Positions 61,909-64,000 of a stretch of DNA of 64,000 nt are shown here, piece after piece (position 1 is the first letter of the stretch; the number at the start of each line of letters is the position of its first letter). The stretch lies in NCBI GenBank assembly GCA_963824085.1, contig CAWGNT010000021.1:124001-188000 (forward strand), written 5' to 3'. This DNA comes from JARRNE01 sp963824085 (lineage in GTDB: Bacteria; Pseudomonadota; Gammaproteobacteria; Chromatiales; Chromatiaceae). The notes under the pieces were generated by a model that was not told the DNA's origin, searched no databases, and worked only from the letters and a program-made list of their open reading frames with translations. The translations under genes and the position numbers were made by a program.

Positions 61909-64000
61909 CTACCAGTCCAGACCAAGCTGGTCCGCCGTCAAGATCCACCTCTCCTCGGTCTCCTCATGAGGCACGTCAACCCACCAATCAGGCGTATCGA
62001 AGTCGGAGGTGTCGGGCGAACGTTCACTCCAGCCCCACCATACTGTGGCACGATCACCGATGAATGCCCGCAGAAGGGATTCTTTGATATAGAGCACTTG
62101 GCCCTCAAACCCGTCCGGCGCGCCGACAGTCACGGACGCCAACTCGCCATCGGGGGTCGCCTGGTCGAGCGATCGAGGTACACCTCGGAGATCAAGCTTC
62201 CGAGAGAGTGCCCCAGATGGCAGTGCGGTGTTGCCGGCATCGTTGAGTTCGCTGTGGTAGCTCTCGAAGCCATAGTAGTGGGCGAGGTGCTCCACGAGCA
62301 GGTCGCCGCCGCTCTTCATTGAGATCTCGTCGGCATAGCATCCGGGAATATTGCCGCTGTAATCGGCGTTCCACGGGATCTCGCCGGCAAAAAGGTGGTA
62401 GTCAATTGGGAGGTCGTTGAGCTGCCAGAGGTGGAGTTGACCCGTCGAAAAGGCAGAGGCTACCCGGTTCGTGTCGGCTGACCGTATTGCGACTGCCGAG
62501 AAGCACACTCGAGATCCTCTGCCGAGGATACGGTCTCGTCGCTCCAGCCAACCGTATACCGCGACCCATGGCCCCTCGAGCGTCCCGATTGCGGTGCGAC
62601 GAATGAAGGTCGCCGGAATGTGGTTAGGTGCTCCGCATGCCCAGGAAGTGTGATCCTCGACTTCGGGGCAAAGCCAGTCCTCACCAGGCCACGGGTCGGG
62701 GTCCCGTTGCGGCTTCTCGGGAAAGGAGGGATCTATGCCGATGTCCGAGAGTCGTTTGCCAGCAGGCAGCTCCCCAGCATCCGTCAGAATCCCGGCGTAG
62801 GTATAGAAGCCAGTCCAGGAGTATTTCTTGCCGTAGCGCTCGGTGGTGGGGTCATTGTTCCAGCGGCGGTATCGCTGCTCACCAATGCGTCCTTCAATCT
62901 CGTTGAACAGGGCTGCCCGCCACCCACTAGCCCAGATGACTGCGCGAATGTGGGCGAGAGCGTCCCCGTGCCCCTTGTGATCATCCTGGTAATTCGCGCG
63001 GTCCCGAAACAGCCGGCCTACGGTGTAGTTCGAGAAGTCGGTGCGTAGGGGCCTGCGGGCCTCATCGCTGCGTTCGTCGTTCTCCGGCAGCGCTTCTACT
63101 GGCCGGGCCGGGGCAAGGCCTTTCTCCACCTCGGCGGGAACGCATTCAGGGTAGAACCGATTTGCGAATTGCAACGTCTGGCTGACGTACAAGCGCATAA
63201 GCCAGTGGGACGTGGGGTGGAGAGCATCGTCGCCGAAGAACTCGAGGGCCAACTTCCGTATGTAGGGCGCGAAGGCCGTTGCGAAGTCCTCATTTCGGCG
63301 TTGCTGAGCCATGACGACGCCATAGCTGGCAGCCAGCATGCGCTCGGGTACGTAGAGGTCGTTTATCTCGAACGAGTCGATCGTGAGCTCGAAGAGGCCC
63401 TGCGGGTCGCGGCGTCCGAATTCGTAGAGTGCCTTTGTCGCCCAGTCTCGGATGAGATGGACGGTGGAAGTCAGATTCCACATCACCCATCGGGCGCGGA
63501 GGTGGTCGCCGTCGCGCAGGCCCACCTGCCATCGAGCGTTCATGCGCTGAAGATCGTCAACTACCTCCTTGTGGTTCCGCCGGAGCCACTCGGACCACCG
63601 CAGATCTCGTTCCGCGATGGCCATCGGGCGCAAGCAATCATCGAGGAAATCGGTATTCAGCGGATGCGCGCGCGCACCGCGGGTCTGCCGGAGTCGCGAG
63701 AACAGGTCTTGTCGTTCCGACTGCGGATCGCGGACAAGCGACTTGAGCGCGTCGACCGAGCCTCGGTCAAGGTAGGCGCCCTCCACTTGCGCGGAGAGAT
63801 ACAACGCAGTGTCCCTCGAGGCACCCGACAGCATCATCCAAAGCTGCGCCCCGTGGAATCGACGCGGGATCAAGCCAGCGAGCGAGAAGAACACATCCGT
63901 CGCGAACGGGTGCCGCTGACTGTAGTCATCACCGAATGCTGTCTTAGCTTCGGGTCCCTGAAGCCACGCCGCAAGAGATTCACGCGAGTGCTGCGCTACT
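61909..64000 (-). CDS. Large unidentified protein, C-terminal part (truncated by window edge)
   Basis: The frame is open from the stop at 61909 to the end of the window, so about 696 residues are visible and the N-terminus lies beyond 64000; a GTG at 63894 is not a credible start because the frame continues upstream with normal coding sequence. The visible part is soluble, with no membrane segment. A helical segment (around 63380-63480, containing DWATKALYEFGRR) followed by LYVPERMLAASYGVV recalls HEAT-like sensor regions of large STAND NTPases such as Avs proteins. The C-terminal part is rich in Trp, Asp and Gly (GEDWLCPEVEDHTSW). No catalytic motif was identified. It is the only cargo visible of the tRNA-Asn element; a defence role is inference. 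Confidence 0.7.
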   Translation of the reverse strand, partial: VAQHSRESLAAWLQGPEAKTAFGDDYSQRHPFATDVFFSLAGLIPRRFHGAQLWMMLSGASRDTALYLSAQVEGAYLDRGSVDALKSLVRDPQSERQDLFSRLRQTRGARAHPLNTDFLDDCLRPMAIAERDLRWSEWLRRNHKEVVDDLQRMNARWQVGLRDGDHLRARWVMWNLTSTVHLIRDWATKALYEFGRRDPQGLFELTIDSFEINDLYVPERMLAASYGVVMAQQRRNEDFATAFAPYIRKLALEFFGDDALHPTSHWLMRLYVSQTLQFANRFYPECVPAEVEKGLAPARPVEALPENDERSDEARRPLRTDFSNYTVGRLFRDRANYQDDHKGHGDALAHIRAVIWASGWRAALFNEIEGRIGEQRYRRWNNDPTTERYGKKYSWTGFYTYAGILTDAGELPAGKRLSDIGIDPSFPEKPQRDPDPWPGEDWLCPEVEDHTSWACGAPNHIPATFIRRTAIGTLEGPWVAVYGWLERRDRILGRGSRVCFSAVAIRSADTNRVASAFSTGQLHLWQLNDLPIDYHLFAGEIPWNADYSGNIPGCYADEISMKSGGDLLVEHLAHYYGFESYHSELNDAGNTALPSGALSRKLDLRGVPRSLDQATPDGELASVTVGAPDGFEGQVLYIKESLLRAFIGDRATVWWGWSERSPDTSDFDTPDWWVDVPHEETEERWILTADQLGLDW

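Noticed and set aside
63892..63894. GTG as start of the right-edge gene
   Set aside because: The frame stays open with coding-like sequence to base 64000, so the true start is outside.
1..64000. CRISPR array, rRNA operon, replication origin
   Set aside because: No regularly spaced direct repeats, rRNA sequence or DnaA-box cluster was seen.

Overview
The window looks like chromosome of a GC-rich gammaproteobacterium, probably of the purple-sulfur or sulfur-oxidiser type (Chromatiales / Ectothiorhodospiraceae-like). The evidence is the smc-zipA-ligA order with a true SMC rather than MukB, the dprA-LysM-def-fmt-rsmB-DUF4390-ntrYX-trkAH order, the uvrA/MFS/ssb arrangement, the PEP-CTERM/XrtA-type regulators and glycosyltransferase, and the multihaem cytochrome cluster. 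Taxonomy below class is inference. No rRNA gene, intact tRNA, CRISPR array or complete transposon was seen.

Layout. 1-3.4 kb: divergent multihaem cytochromes (an octahaem HAO-family protein overlapping a NapC/NirT-type quinol dehydrogenase cut by the window edge, and a pentahaem c554-type protein on the other strand), closed by a clear terminator. 3.6-10.6 kb: a small conserved gene, ligA, zipA and smc. 10.9-12.6 kb: queF and an FGGY sugar kinase, flanked on both sides by hairpin-spacer-hairpin repeats. 12.7-20.4 kb: a four-gene minus-strand operon, glycosyltransferase-prsK-prsR-prsT, as known from exosortase (XrtA) exopolysaccharide systems. 20.8-23.2 kb: two nucleotide-sugar enzymes for acidic polysaccharide. 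23.3-25.6 kb: a coupled ParA ATPase and CYTH/CHAD protein. 25.8-30.2 kb: transaldolase, rsmA and lon. 30.4-34.3 kb: ssb followed by rfbBACD (dTDP-L-rhamnose). 34.5-38.8 kb: a YajR-type exporter and uvrA, divergent. 38.9-41.9 kb: a retropepsin-like protease and nhaD, the latter behind a strongly structured leader. 41.9-48.5 kb: tsaC, purE, topA, smg, dprA and a LysM protein. 48.7-58.6 kb: def-fmt-rsmB-DUF4390-ntrY-ntrX-trkA-trkH, mostly overlapping. 58.8-60.4 kb: two small genes and a gene-poor stretch of decayed sequence. 60.4-61.0 kb: a yefM-yoeB toxin-antitoxin pair with a palindromic operator on its promoter.

The right end is accessory. At 61.33-61.37 kb lies the 3' half only of a tRNA-Asn gene, cut just before the anticodon loop: the usual scar of tyrosine-recombinase integration. 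Just inside it is a 16-nt inverted repeat pair resembling integrase arm sites. The rest of the window (61.9-64.0 kb) is one large open frame running off the edge. It is an unrecognised protein whose helical-repeat segment suggests the sensor half of a large STAND/Avs-type defence NTPase; this is inference only. The integrase and the other element end must lie beyond 64 kb.

How the genes work together. The cytochromes suggest quinol-linked reduction (or oxidation) of hydroxylamine/nitrite-type nitrogen compounds. The Prs regulators, glycosyltransferase, uronic-acid enzymes and rhamnose genes suggest a regulated acidic, rhamnose-containing surface polysaccharide. NtrYX/TrkAH and NhaD point to nitrogen/redox signalling plus K+ and Na+ homeostasis. 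The two most novel leads are the structured nhaD leader and the tRNA-Asn element with its cargo gene. The ParA-CHAD pair (possible positioning of polyphosphate granules) is a third.
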